NCBI GenBank assembly: GCA_002049455.2
Contig: KV918868.1
Location: 62,001-126,000, forward strand
Length of the DNA: 64,000 nt
Source of the DNA: Porphyra umbilicalis
Taxonomy: Eukaryota > Rhodophyta > Bangiophyceae > Bangiales > Bangiaceae
Direction: 5' to 3'
The notes under the pieces are model-generated. The model ran no database searches. It was not told the origin of the DNA and saw nothing but the letters and a program-made list of their open reading frames with translations. Below, one piece after another: positions 10,815-21,277 of this stretch; position 1 is the stretch's first letter, and each line of letters begins with the position of its first letter. A program made the translations under genes and the position numbers.

Positions 10815-12332
10815 CTGAGGCCCGTTCGCAGTTGCAGACCGTGTGACGGTATACCGACTTAACGTTGATTTGATTGGCCGAGCCCATCACGCGACGTGTA
10901 GTACCACAATCTAGGGGGTTACCTCAGAAGGAGGGAAGTAACGGCCGTCTTAGCCGCTCGCGCGACACCCGCTATGGGACTCGAGGTCCGGGAAGTCGGG
11001 CCGATCGAAACGCCAAGACATCAAGACACGGTTTACTTGCCGGCGACGACGGTGCCTCCCACCGTCGTCGCCCTTCGTCCTAAAAGGGCGGAAACCGTCG
11101 CCCGGGCCCAATTTCCCCCAATGGGAATTGACCCGGGCCGTCACCAACCAATGCAGATAATTCCCTCCATGCATGTCAAGTCCCCTGAGGCGATCATTAC
11201 AGACGAGGGGGAGAAACCGTCCCGCGCGCAACGCGCTGCACCCGCCGCGTGGCGCCCGGCCGGCCGTCGCCTGCCGCGCCCTCTCGGGCGCGCCAATCCG
11301 GCCTCCCGCGGGGCCCGCGTGCCGGGCGTGGCGGATCGGGTACGCTCCCCGGGTGGCCCGAGCCGGTCAGCGGGGCCGCCCCCTCGCCCCGCCCCCCGCG
11401 TCGCCGCCCCGTCGGCCACCACCGCCGCTGGCGTCGCCACCTCACGTCGGGGACCGCGTCCCTCGTCGTCGCCTACGTCTCCGCGGTGGCCCCCTGGCGC
11501 ATAGGGGGCTCCGTAGTACTACACGACGGTATACCGGTACAGACATACTCGGGATCCCCGCGTATGTTTATACCGCGGCATACCGTCTGAGAAAGAAGAA
11601 TTCCACGTCTCGTGTGTTTACAATTCCTCTCTTGCAAGAACTGTCAAACGAATTGTCGACAATCCGGAAGCTCCTCGCCGGTGTGGCGATTGTTCGCTGC
11701 AACCCTCCCCACCCGCCGCCCTTTCAAACTGCACACCGCTCCCCCCCACCCCCCCTCCGTTGGGAACATTCATCGCGGCGCGCGACATGGTAGCTGACCG
11801 CAATGGCGGTAGACACTTGCCGAGTGCACGCCGAAGACGATGCACATGTCAAAGTAGCTGCCGCCACCCATGTAGCGCAGGGCCAAATCTGTGCGGACCT
11901 CGACTGAGAGACCGGGGCGAGGTAAGCGAGGACCAACAAGGAATGAAACGCGCCGTCAGACATGCGCACTGCGCGTTCAAAGTGGGACCGTAACGAGCCC
12001 GCACATGGGAAAAAGAAACGCGAGTGGTTGTGTATTGAGTGGGTGATAAAAAGATACTCGGGCTAGAGTGCACTACCCCCGCCAACGACGTCACGAAGGC
12101 GCCCGCGCGTAGGATGGGGAAAGGGTCCATGTCGGCGGTCGCTGTGCGTTGACAAGCTGCATGGCGGTCCATGGCAGATTCGACGGTCGGTCTTGTTCGC
12201 GCCTGATTCTGACGAGAACAACTGTGTAATTGATTTCATGTGCGAGACGGTACGCCAAAGGTCTTTCGCAGATATATACCGCCGTCACGCCGGTATACCG
12301 TCACACGGTTTGCAACTGCGAACGGGCCTGAG
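10815..12332. mobile_element. Small element bounded by 41-bp inverted repeats
   Basis: 10815-10855 and 12292-12332 are inverted copies with one mismatch in 41 bases. They start CTGAGGCCCGTTCGCAGTTG on the left and end GGTATACC inside. No clean target duplication is visible, so assignment to a superfamily is open. The interior has strong hairpins, a GC-rich block (11190-11510) with many overlapping frames, and no protein I recognise. A non-autonomous DNA element is the simplest reading. Confidence 0.6.
11044..11070. repeat. Perfect hairpin, 11-bp stem
   Basis: CGACGACGGTG, five bases (CCTCC), then CACCGTCGTCG. A second hairpin (CCCGGGCCCAATT, loop, AATTGACCCGGG) lies at about 11101-11136. Both are inside the 41-bp-repeat element. 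Confidence 0.8.
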
Positions 12333-12974
12333 AGATCCCGCCAACACGACCGGGGAAGTTGATGATCGGCCGGGGGGAAACGACCGCGGGCAAGCAGATG
12401 GTAGTTTGATGGTGGGGGGATGCTGTGCGGTGCGGTGCCTGCTAGTGACGCTGCAGGCTGTAACTCGACATGGCCTGGCGACAAAATGCGTGTCATAGGT
12501 ACTGCGGGGATATGTGGACGGCATTCGTGGCAGTTGGAGCGCATGGGCCGTGGTGGTGGTGGGCTGGAGATGCTTGTAGCCAGCCGAGAAAAAGCGCATT
12601 TCCATGCGATGCCAGATCGGATTAATCGGAAATTGAATATGGGGGGCTACAAGTCCGGCAGTGATTCATTGCTCGTGTGTCGGGAGTGGCGCCCTTGTTT
12701 TTATCCAAGGGCGAATTCCAGTCCCACTCAGTCGATCGTGGCGCCTTTTTGATCCGAGCAGGCCGACTGACGTACGGCGCTTCTCGCCTGGCTTGGCGGG
12801 CGCACGCTGCCGCGGCTCACGCGCCGGGTCACTGTCCACCGACATGGCTCCCCGCGTGCACCGCTCTGCTCGTGGTACGGTGGCGGCCGCCCATGGCGTG
12901 ACGGCGGCCGCAGCCGCGGCAGCAGTTCGCGGTATGACTGCTACCGCGCGCGCGCGTCGTGCGGGAGCTCACAG
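12333..12974. other. Intergenic, no clear gene
   Basis: No recognisable protein. A 44-codon frame at 12844-12978 is Ala/Arg-rich and overlaps the start of the transposase-like fragment; I cannot tell whether it is translated. Confidence 0.4.
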
Positions 12975-13337
12975 ATGAGGCGGTGCAATATGCGGTGGCA
13001 CTTTGAGCGCGAGATGGAAGACACGAGGAGGATTCTGTTGAAGAAGCCTGCGGAGCACACGGCGATCGCAACTGGTGAGAGTCGGCGCACGGTTTCCCGC
13101 GTGAGTGCGTCGGGTGCCGCCGAGCGCACGCGCCCCGCCGGGACCCCAGAGCGCCGTAAATCCCGGCGGCGCATTCCACCGGAGGAGTACACGTGCGTCC
13201 GGGCTGCCATCTACCAGCAGTACCGAGACAAAATGCTGTCCACGCTCGATAGCACCTTGCACGTGTTGACCACGTGTCAGGAGGGCGCGGCGGGGAGTGG
13301 CGCTGGCCGGTCGGCGTTCTTCGGAGGTGGGGCGCAA
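12975..13337 (+). pseudogene. Transposase-like N-terminal fragment at the retrotransposon insertion point
   Basis: The frame encodes about 120 residues with a helix-turn-helix look: EREMEDTRRILLKKPAEHTA, then ATGESRRTVSRVSASG, a basic proline-containing linker, and PPEEYTCVRAAIYQQYRD. This order resembles the N-terminal DNA-binding region of Tc1/mariner-like (IS630-type) transposases. It is cut off at 13337 by the left LTR. The sequence beyond the right LTR (from 23552) could be its continuation, but I could not match it. Family assignment is by pattern memory only. Confidence 0.35.
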
Positions 13338-13733
13338 TGTGGTATTAATAACGTTAGTTCAATTACCAGTGTACTGAGACCAACCGTAGCCAAGCAATAA
13401 AGCGAGTTCTATCGCCGTCGCGGCGAGGAAGAAAGACCTTTTGTTGAAGGGCATCCGATGGGGCGCCGGGTGGCGCCCACGACGGCGACCCCGGATTCAC
13501 GGTGATTTAATACAAACGAGGGCACCGGTCGATCGACCGTCCGATCACAAGCGATCGTAATGAGTGCCGGCAGACAGATAAGACAGGCAAGCAAACAAAC
13601 AATAAAAAATAAACAATGCGGAAGTAACCCCCCAAAGGGCGTGCCACAAGCCGAGTCACACAAATCCGTGGATTCGGCCAGTCAAGGGGGCTACTCGTGG
13701 CCAATTGCCAATTGGGAGCAGAGATATGCTACA
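13338..13733 (-). repeat. 3' LTR (396 bp)
   Basis: Nearly identical to 23156-23551, with 9 differences by eye, six of them transitions. It carries an A/T-rich block (ACAATAAAAAATAAA on plus) and CAATTGCCAATTG near one edge. Confidence 0.92.
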
Positions 13734-14712
13734 TACCTCCAACGCGAGATTCGAACCGTCCCGGTGAGATCCGAGGATGGTGAAACCCGATTGGGCGATC
13801 GCGGCCTCTTACGGGCTCGCGTGGGCGCAACCGCCCAGGCGGCGGGAGCCGTGGGGGGCGCGCCGCCCAGTCCCGATTGGGGGGAGGTGGCGGTTCGCCG
13901 TCGTCGGTCGCGACCCTCCGGCCACGCACGCGTGGGCGTGGGGGCCAGGCGGCCGGTTGACGGGCGACGAGCGTCGGGGTTAAGACCCGTTGATGTGCAG
14001 GTGCGTCGTGCAACACGTGTTGGGGCGACCGTCGTCGGCGCCAAGTGGCGCCTCCTTCGTCGGGGTTTTGACTACCCCGGCGACACGGCGAAAGCCGGTA
14101 CGTGGGTCCGTGTTATCGAGAGTGGGGGTGGGGTTCGCACCTCAAGACCGGTTACCACCGAGTCGTGCGCGCGGTGCAGCACTTGCTGGGTGGTCATCGT
14201 CGTTGCCGGCATGCGCCGACCTCGTCGGGGTGTTGACTACCTTGGCGACGAGGCGAAAGCCGGGTTGCGGGTCCGCGTTGTGTCGGCACGGGGCCATCCC
14301 GTGTCTTCGTGCTCACGCACAAGTCGCGGCCTAACGGCAAGGTTGAGTAGGGGTGCGCCACCGCGAGGTGGCAAACCGCGAGGTTGCGGACCCGGTGAGT
14401 GTGGGTTTGCGCTGGGTGGGGGGGGGCGGCGCGCACGGCGGTGACGGCGGCAAGCGCCGCAAGCCCGGCGGCGACGGCGGCAAGGGCGGCAAGAGCGGCA
14501 AGCCCGGCGGCTACGGCGGCGACGGCGGCAAGGGCGGCAAGCGCGGCAAGCCCGGCGGCGACGGCGGCAAGGGCGGCAAGCGCGACAAGCCCGGCGGCTA
14601 CGGCGGCACGCGCGGCAAGCGCGGCAAGCCCGGCGGCGACGGCGGCAAGGGCGGCACGCGCGGCCACCCCGGCGGCGAAAGCCAGGGTAAACACCCCCGA
14701 TCGGCCAACGCT
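13734..14712. repeat. Internal non-coding region with imperfect direct repeats and a GGC-GGC-AAG minisatellite
   Basis: About 70 bases around 14036-14105 recur at 14202-14271 (GTCGGGGTTTTGACTACC against GTCGGGGTGTTGACTACC, then GCGAAAGCCGG). From about 14434 to 14690 the DNA is a tandem array of a 9-12-base unit (GGCGGCAAG and variants). On plus this reads as a Gly-Lys-Pro collagen-like tract in frame with the downstream ORF; on minus it reads as Ala/Leu. There is no ATG upstream of the tract in that frame, so it may be leader rather than protein. Confidence 0.6.
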
Positions 14713-15615
14713 ATGGCGGACTCGGCCGCGATGGCGGTGGACGTCGGCGTTGCCAATGGCGGGGTGGTCATCGACGGGGCGCATGCCGCCGCGGGGGGCC
14801 ATCCGGCAGTGGATTGCTCCACGGACCCGGAGGTCTTTCGCCAGTTTCGGCCTCGCGGCTCGTACTACGCACACGCGGAACCTGTGGAGGTGGTTGCTAG
14901 GGTTCCGCGGGTCACCGACAACCGTCTGTATGACATGTGCGTGCGCAACGGCGCTCGTGCGCACACGCGTCGTATCTACGCGCATCTCGAGGCGATGCCC
15001 GACTTCGTTGACGTGATGGCGCAAGCCGGGTTGCCGGACCACGCGGGCGACCGCGTGGCCGAGGTCCATGGGGACACGTACTTTGGGAACCAGGGCCCCC
15101 AGCGTCGTGTGTACGAGGTGATGTCGTTTTGCAACGAGGTCGTGCGCTACCAAGTGCCTTTGCACCCGTTCCACCGCTTGGTGTACGCCAACGCGCTTCT
15201 GTTCCCTGTGAAGGGTACAGAGACGATCGAGGCGGCGGCCAACTCGTTTTGCCGCTTGTTGCGCAACTGGCCGAAGGCCGTGTTCCTCAAGTGGGCTCTC
15301 GCCGAGGACCTTTCGGTCCCGTTCGGGCACGACTCCGGCCTGGAGCCGTACCTCGAGCAGCTCGCGCTGGTGAAGCACGAGGAGAACGACAACGTCGAGG
15401 ACGATCGCAGTCCGCGTGTCACCGGGTTGCCGAACCCCTTCCGGTTGCCGATGTTCCCATCCGACCACCGTTGGGCCGCCGACACGCGCTTCTCTCGCGG
15501 TCGCGAGCTGATGCCCACCGCGTGGGCGGCTGAGTTTCTCCGTGCGCCACGGACGTTCGACTTGTCCCGTTGGCTTCCACCTATCCCGGCATGGGAGCCT
15601 CACACGGGGTTGTAG
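14713..15615 (+). CDS. Antisense-module ORF A in the gypsy element (300 aa, unknown)
   Basis: I do not recognise this protein. The first in-frame ATG is at 14713 (MADSAAMAVDVG); the open frame reaches back to 14353 through the GGK minisatellite. From about residue 35 it looks like a folded protein with mixed composition (RLYDMCVRNGARAHTRRIYA, FHRLVYANALLFPVKG, FCRLLRNWPKAVFLKWALAE). It lies on the strand opposite gag-pol, between pol and the 3' LTR. It ends in TAG at 15613-15615, and the next frame continues in the same phase at once, so A and B may be one protein read through the stop, or one gene broken by a nonsense change. Plant gypsy elements with extra antisense ORFs at this position are known; I cannot link this one to them by sequence. 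Confidence 0.6.
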   Translation: MADSAAMAVDVGVANGGVVIDGAHAAAGGHPAVDCSTDPEVFRQFRPRGSYYAHAEPVEVVARVPRVTDNRLYDMCVRNGARAHTRRIYAHLEAMPDFVDVMAQAGLPDHAGDRVAEVHGDTYFGNQGPQRRVYEVMSFCNEVVRYQVPLHPFHRLVYANALLFPVKGTETIEAAANSFCRLLRNWPKAVFLKWALAEDLSVPFGHDSGLEPYLEQLALVKHEENDNVEDDRSPRVTGLPNPFRLPMFPSDHRWAADTRFSRGRELMPTAWAAEFLRAPRTFDLSRWLPPIPAWEPHTGL

Positions 15616-15642
15616 GTGGCGACCCCCGTAGTGGTGTCGTAC

Positions 15643-16671
15643 ATGACGGATGCGTTGCGCAACGCCTACAGCTCAGTCTGGCAGGAGGTGTACTCCGAGT
15701 ACTACTGCAACTTAGTTGCTGCGAGGGTTCACACCCTGCAGGAGGACAAGCTCTTCGTCCACTTGGACGATAGAACGCTTCGTCATTTCGACGCGTTGGA
15801 TACGTCCAAGTTGAAGGACGCGCCCGACGGCGAAGCCAAGTACGTCTTGTACGGCAGGATGCGTCAGGCCGTGACGGCGTTTCCCTGGCGGGAGGTCCTT
15901 AAGGACGTTGTCTGGCGCGACCGCGACACCGGGGAAGCCCGTCAGGTGCGGGTCACGGTCGACCCGACCAAGGAGTACGGCTTTTGCCTTCGTCACCCTT
16001 GTGTCGATTTCGACTGGGCGTTGGACCCGAACGCGTCACTCCCGATGGCTCGAATCACTTCGAGCCATCCCGGGGTGTGGCGTCGTGGTCGTCGGAACTG
16101 GGCTCACGCCGTTGGTGACGCCCGAGAGGGCCGCTACCGCCCGCGTTCGCCGCGGCGCGATCACTCGCCGTCTCCTCCCCGGGCGGTGGATGCCACTTGG
16201 CCGACCCGCGCGTCTTTCTCCGCGGCGGTTGCCTTGCTTGGGTCGGCGCGCGCGCGCGATGTACGCGCTCGCGCGCCCCGTGGGGCAGCCTTGTCGGCGG
16301 TGGCTAACGCCTGGGTCGAGCAGATCGCGGGCCTGCGGACCGCGTTTGAGCGCGCAGACGGACGGGGTGTCGAGTCGGCTTTGTCCATCATTGGACAGGC
16401 CGTGGCTCGCGCCGTTGACGGCGATGCCAACTACGGGCGATTCGCTCAGCACCTCGAGACTATCCAGCCAGAGGAGGAGGCTACGCCGGCGCGCTTCAAC
16501 GCGCAGAGCATCCTTGGTCGTCGGACCCACGAGGGCGGGGGCCCGTCGACGGGGGCTCCGCACTCGGCGCGCAACATGCGTGCGCGTAGTGTCTCGCAGG
16601 AGTCGGCGGCCAGTGTCGGCGCGAGCCGCGATTCCCGCCGGGACTCGCGTCGTCGTGACGAGGAGGAGTAG
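15643..16671 (+). CDS. Antisense-module ORF B in the gypsy element (342 aa, unknown)
   Basis: It shares the frame of ORF A, separated only by one TAG. The first ATG is at 15643 (MTDALRNAYSSVWQEVYSEY); codons from 15616 are open. The N-terminal ~140 residues look folded (VLYGRMRQAVTAFPWREVLK, EYGFCLRHPCVDFDWAL). An Arg/Ser/Pro linker follows, then a helical region (VANAWVEQIAGLRTAFERAD, SALSIIGQAVARAV) and a charged SR/RDSRRRDEEE tail. Basic linker plus helical block suggest nucleic-acid binding or a Gag-like role, which is inference only. It converges on pol, whose stop is 140 bp downstream at 16814. Confidence 0.6.
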   Translation: MTDALRNAYSSVWQEVYSEYYCNLVAARVHTLQEDKLFVHLDDRTLRHFDALDTSKLKDAPDGEAKYVLYGRMRQAVTAFPWREVLKDVVWRDRDTGEARQVRVTVDPTKEYGFCLRHPCVDFDWALDPNASLPMARITSSHPGVWRRGRRNWAHAVGDAREGRYRPRSPRRDHSPSPPRAVDATWPTRASFSAAVALLGSARARDVRARAPRGAALSAVANAWVEQIAGLRTAFERADGRGVESALSIIGQAVARAVDGDANYGRFAQHLETIQPEEEATPARFNAQSILGRRTHEGGGPSTGAPHSARNMRARSVSQESAASVGASRDSRRDSRRRDEEE

Positions 16672-16813
16672 CGAGGTTCACTGTTCAGTGACTTGCTCGG
16701 TTGACCCCGGCGGGGGGGTGGGGTTGCCAATGTCGAGGGCGTACGCCTTTTTAGGGTGTTGATGTTTCTTCGTCTTGTGGTTGTTTGTCGTTTGACATGT
16801 TAGTATCCACTTC

Positions 16814-19800
16814 TCAGTTTTTCTGTTTATCGTCATAGCGATGAAGGAAGTGGCAGGCCATCATGGCCCATGTTGTGGGATTTGTATCCCTTGCGTCTGC
16901 TGATAAAAGCACTTCGTACTCGAAACATGCACGTATGGCAGTAGCGTACCAACTGGTGTTAGTCCATTGTGGTATGACCACGGTTGCTTCCTCTGTGGTT
17001 GTCACCAAGCGTCGAAGGACTGAGTCCAAGTGTTTTACCGGAGGTACCAGAAGCCCGTTGGGGAGCACTGGTACAGAGGGATCGCTCCCGATCAGTGTCG
17101 CCTGCGCGGATTTCGGCCACACATGTGTGTACGGGCCGTAAACACGGTTCAGCCGAGGGAAATGCCGCAAGGCAAGTTGGGGATCATACGCAAAATTGCG
17201 CGTCATGGACGGCAGAGTGGACTTGAGCCACGCGACAGGAATTATTTCCTTAATCGCGGCGGCTGTACTTGAATCTGTCCACGAGACATCAGCATGGATA
17301 ACTCCGTCCCCGGTCACATGGACTTGTTGGATAGTGGGTATCCACGTAAAGTCCGTGACGATGATGGCCACGGTTGTGAGCCAGGCCTGTCGGCGACTTC
17401 GTCGCGTTGGCGTTTGCCACTCGTACCCCGGTACATGCTTCTTCTTCTGTCGAAGGAAACGCACCACCAGGTTGCAAGGGAGGTTCTCCAGGGGTTCCCA
17501 GGTGTCGTCCTTCGACCCGTAGTCGAACCAGCGCACCTTAGCGCTATAGCTGTCACCCGTCTGGCGTAACCCTAGGAGTTTGTCGATCACATACTCATCG
17601 GCAGTTGCCGGGGGTGACTTGCGTTGGTCTAGACCATCTAGCAGCGGGTGTGGAACCGTGTCCGTCGTCGTTAGACAAGGAGCTGGGGTGACATGGTCAC
17701 TGCTGACACGTTTTTCCTCGCCGTCAATGTCAATGACAAACGTGGCGGCGTCCGCGTCTGCGTCAATGACCACAAGGGGTCCAATGGCTTTGCTTTGCAG
17801 CTTATTTTGCCGGTCGTGGTTGGTCGTGTATACGTAGTCGCCGATCTTGACGTCCGCATTGCGGGTTGCGACCCGATCGTCGAAGTTACGCTTGTAACGT
17901 TGTTGCGTCTTACGCAAGACCTCGACTACGATGGGGATCTGCTTGCGCAGGCGGGCCATGAACTCGCATTTGCGAGCTAGGGGTGACCCGTCCTTGAGCG
18001 TTCCCTTATTGGTAAGCGGAGTGCCCGGGGGCAAGTTGCGAACCGTGCGGTTTGGGATCCGCCTTGGGATTACGAGCTCAAATGGGGCGATGCCCGTCGA
18101 CCGATGTGGTTGGCTATTATACGCCATGGTGATTACCGGGAATAACTCGACCCATCGTGATGGGTCATCAGCGACGTAGTGTCGCAGCTGAGTAGCCATG
18201 GTACGGTTGTACCGTTCAACTTGCCCATTAGTTTGGGGGTGATACGCCGTGGTGCGAACCGTTTCAATGCCAAGCATTTTCATCACAGCGATGAAGAAGT
18301 TCGACATGAACTGGGGCCCTTGGTCCGATAGGATCCGGTCCGGTGGCCCGTAGGCTGACACCCACGCGTCCATGATGGCTGACGCCACGGACATGGCCGT
18401 GATTCGCCGCAAGGCGACGCACTTGGTGAGTTTGGCGAAGCGGTCGGTGATAACCAAGATGAAGCGGTTGCCCTTCTTGGAGACCGGGATGGGCCCAAAG
18501 ATGTCAACGGACAGCTCCGCGAGAGGCTCGGTAGCCTGGAACAGGGTCAAGGGCGTGGTGTGTCGCCGCAAGGCGAGGCGATTTTGCGCACACGTTGTGC
18601 ATTTGGTGATGGTCGAATGAATATCCGTCACCATTGAAGGGCAGTAGTATGCGTTACGCATTCTGTAATACATCCGGTTCATACCAGGATGGGCGGCCAC
18701 GGTTGCGTGGTGCTCGAGGGTCAACACGCGTTCGCGTAGAGACTTTGGAATAACCAGTTGATTGCCGTAAGGCGCACGTCGGTACAGAGCGTGATGCTCA
18801 TCGCGGAAGAAGGCCTTGGCAGTTCCGCGCTCCACGCGAGTGGACATCTCGACGCAGAAGTCGTCTGTTTGCTGTGCTTCGACAACATCGTCGAACTCCA
18901 CCGGTTCCGGTGTGTCGGTACCCGTGTACCTCCCCGTTCTTAAGCCGTTGGCCGTCTCGGCCAATGCCAGACAAGGTATATCATCATGGATATCTTCTGG
19001 CGGCGCCACCGTAGAGGCGCGCGACAGGAAGTCGGGCAAGTGGTGCGATGCACCTGGTTTATAAACCATATCGAATGTGTATTCGGACAGGCGAAGTCGC
19101 CATCCCATCAAGCGTCCGCTTGAGTCGGTCGTGCTGTAGATCCAGCTAAGTGCTTGATGATCCGTTCGGATGAGGAACCGTTGCCCATCGAGGAAGTGCC
19201 TCAACTTGAGGACAGCCCACACGACGCCGAGGCATTCTCGCTCCGTGGTGGAGTAGTTTTGCTCTGCAGCAGTGAGTACTCGGCTCCAATATCCGACAGG
19301 ATGAAGCAGCTCGCCCGGTTCCTCCTGGAGGAGGGTACAACCAACTTGGTCGGCGCATGCGTCAACGTCAACGACGAGCTTCCGATTGGCCTTTGGCAAG
19401 GCAAGTACCGGTGGGCACAATAGTGCGTTTCGAAGGTCTTCGAATGCGGCGATAGCCACGTCCGTTGGTGCTGGTAGATCCGGTGGGATCTCGGCCCTAG
19501 TCAGGGCGTTCAGGGGCTTTGCTCGTTTGGCAAAGTCTTTGACAAACCGTCGATAGACATTGCACATGCCCAAGAAGCTTTTCAGCTGGGTCTTTGTAGT
19601 TGAGAACTTGGCATGCTTCAGAGCATCCACGTTCTTGTTGTGCACGTGCAGTTGCCCGGGGCGGACAATGTGTCCTAGGTACTCGACCTCATCGGAGAAC
19701 CATGTGCACTTTTCCAAGTTGAGGGTAACCCCGGCTTCGCGGAGACGGTGAAGAACCGTGTCAACGTCTTTGACGTGTTGTTCCGCGTTTGCGGAGAAGA

Positions 19801-21277
19801 TGATGACATCGTCTAGGTAGACAAGGCATATCTTCCACTTCAAGCCCGAGAGGATAATATACAACGCACGCTGAAAGGTAGCCGGCGCGTTCGTCAAGCC
19901 GAAAGGCATGGATAATCAGTGGTATATACCACAGTGCGTCGTGAACGCCGTCTTCTCTTGGTCGTCCTTACGTAAGGGTACTTGCCAGTACCCCGCGGTG
20001 CAGTCGAGAGACGTGAACACTTGGGCATCTCCCAAGGAGTCAAGTCAGTCCTCCATTCGAGGCAATGGATAAGCATCCTTCTTGGTGATGTTGTTTAACC
20101 GACGATAGTCGACACAGAATCGGGCTTTGCCGTTCTTCTTTGGTACAATTACCACGGGGCTTGCCCAAGCACTATGGCTAGGGGCAATGACGTTGAGCTT
20201 CAACATCTTGTTGATCTGATCAGCGATGATCTGCCGTTTGAACGGCCCGGTCCGGTAGGGTTGGGCCCGTATGGGCAGAGCGTCGGGAGGAGTAACGATG
20301 GCGTGCTCCGTAGCACGGATGACGCCAAGGGTTCCATCCCACATAGACGAATGCGTCTTAAGCATGTCACGAATCTGCTTGTGCAGGTACTCGGGTGCCT
20401 CACTGAGGTCGAGGTCCTCGAGTGGGTCACGACTCGCGTCGTCCGATGAGTTATCGGTTCCATCCTTTGTATTGTTGTCACCCAGGACGGCGGAAAGCAT
20501 CGGCCCTTGGTAGGGTTCTGCGAACCCCAAGGTTGAGTTCTTGCGAACAATGAATTGGTACTTGCCAAAGTTGCATAACTTGACCAAGAATGGTTCATCC
20601 GGTTTGACGATGGCGATGCCGCGGGCGACTGCCATGGACTTGTGTCGGCACAACCGAATGTTCGGTGTGATCGTCACCATGCCCGGGGTGTCGCACGTGG
20701 CCATGATCCACTCCTCCTTGTGTCCGTTGCCACGCACCTGTTTGCAGGCTCGAACCCGAGCGGGTTTATCTTGCCAGTGGCGGTCCCACGCGCTGTCGTT
20801 AAGACAAGCTAAGATCGGCGTTGGCCGAGGTTGTTCTTCCGTGCAGCGCACGTGGTCTTACCAGACGATCTTGCGCAAGCGCGGCAAGATGCCCTCGATG
20901 TTTTGTTCAATGAACTCGGTGCCAAGAATGCACGGGACTGACAAGTTGTCGGAAACGAGGAATCGGTCAAATAGACGCACACCTCCGGTGTCTACATACA
21001 GATGTATGGCATACTTCGTCACAAGACGATTGTTGTTTGCATCTCGGATGCGCGGAAGCGTGGTCAACTCTTCGGCGTAAGCCATCCAGTTCGAAGGGAG
21101 AACACTAGTTCGCACTATGTTCACCCCGGCGCCCGTGTCTAAGACAGGGCGGCAACTTCGCATTACGCGCAGGCATGGGCCTAACGTGGCTGCGATCTCA
21201 TAGTGCCGAAGGGCACGACGTAAGAGTCTTGTCACCGTACGCTTTCGCGTTCCGCCGGGCAACCCCAAGTCGGGCAC
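16814..21277 (-). pseudogene. gypsy pol: protease, RT, RNase H, integrase, chromodomain; three in-frame stops
   Basis: Read on minus, one frame runs from 21277 to 16814 with stops at 20856-20858 (TAA), 20045-20047 (TGA) and 19910-19912 (TGA). Protease: VLDTGAGVNIV. RT: FCVDYRRLN, MPFGLTNAPATF, then VYLDDVIIFSA. RNase H: VVDVDACADQVGCTLLQ. Integrase: an HH...CTTCAQ zinc finger and a DDE core (SVDIFGPIP, SDQGPQF, NGQVERYN). A chromodomain (YVIDKLLGLR, KVRWFDYGSKDDTWEPLENL) follows, then about 200 more residues. The second TGA replaces a residue just before the conserved LSMPFGL block, where Trp (TGG) would fit. The frame is +1 relative to gag, with 80 nt of overlap. Several stops in an otherwise full-length pol mean this copy is defective unless they are recoded. 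Confidence 0.88.
16817..17413 (-). other. ~200-residue C-terminal extension of pol after the chromodomain
   Basis: Beyond the chromodomain the integrase frame continues with a segment I cannot assign firmly. It contains PYTHVWPKSA, then a block GLLVPPVKHLDSVLRRL ... ATVVIPQWTNTSWYATAI. The pattern 'PP...(I/L)..VL..L....A.VV.P.W....W' recalls a motif in DIRS-like and other algal retroelement polyproteins; that is from memory, not an alignment. Confidence 0.45.

Noticed and set aside
13734..13775. tRNA-like GGTTCGAATC sequence beside the 3' LTR
   Set aside because: The flanking bases do not form a T-arm stem and no other tRNA arm is present.
14194..15603. Minus-strand frame of 469 codons opposite the antisense module
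   Set aside because: It consists largely of Ala/Leu repeats from the GGC-GGC-AAG minisatellite and low-complexity His/Arg text; the plus-strand frames look far more like folded proteins.
19910..20047. TGA as a sense codon (alternative genetic code) in pol
   Set aside because: Clean genes in the window end normally, only transposon genes contain internal stops, and the pol frame also contains TAA. Decay is simpler.
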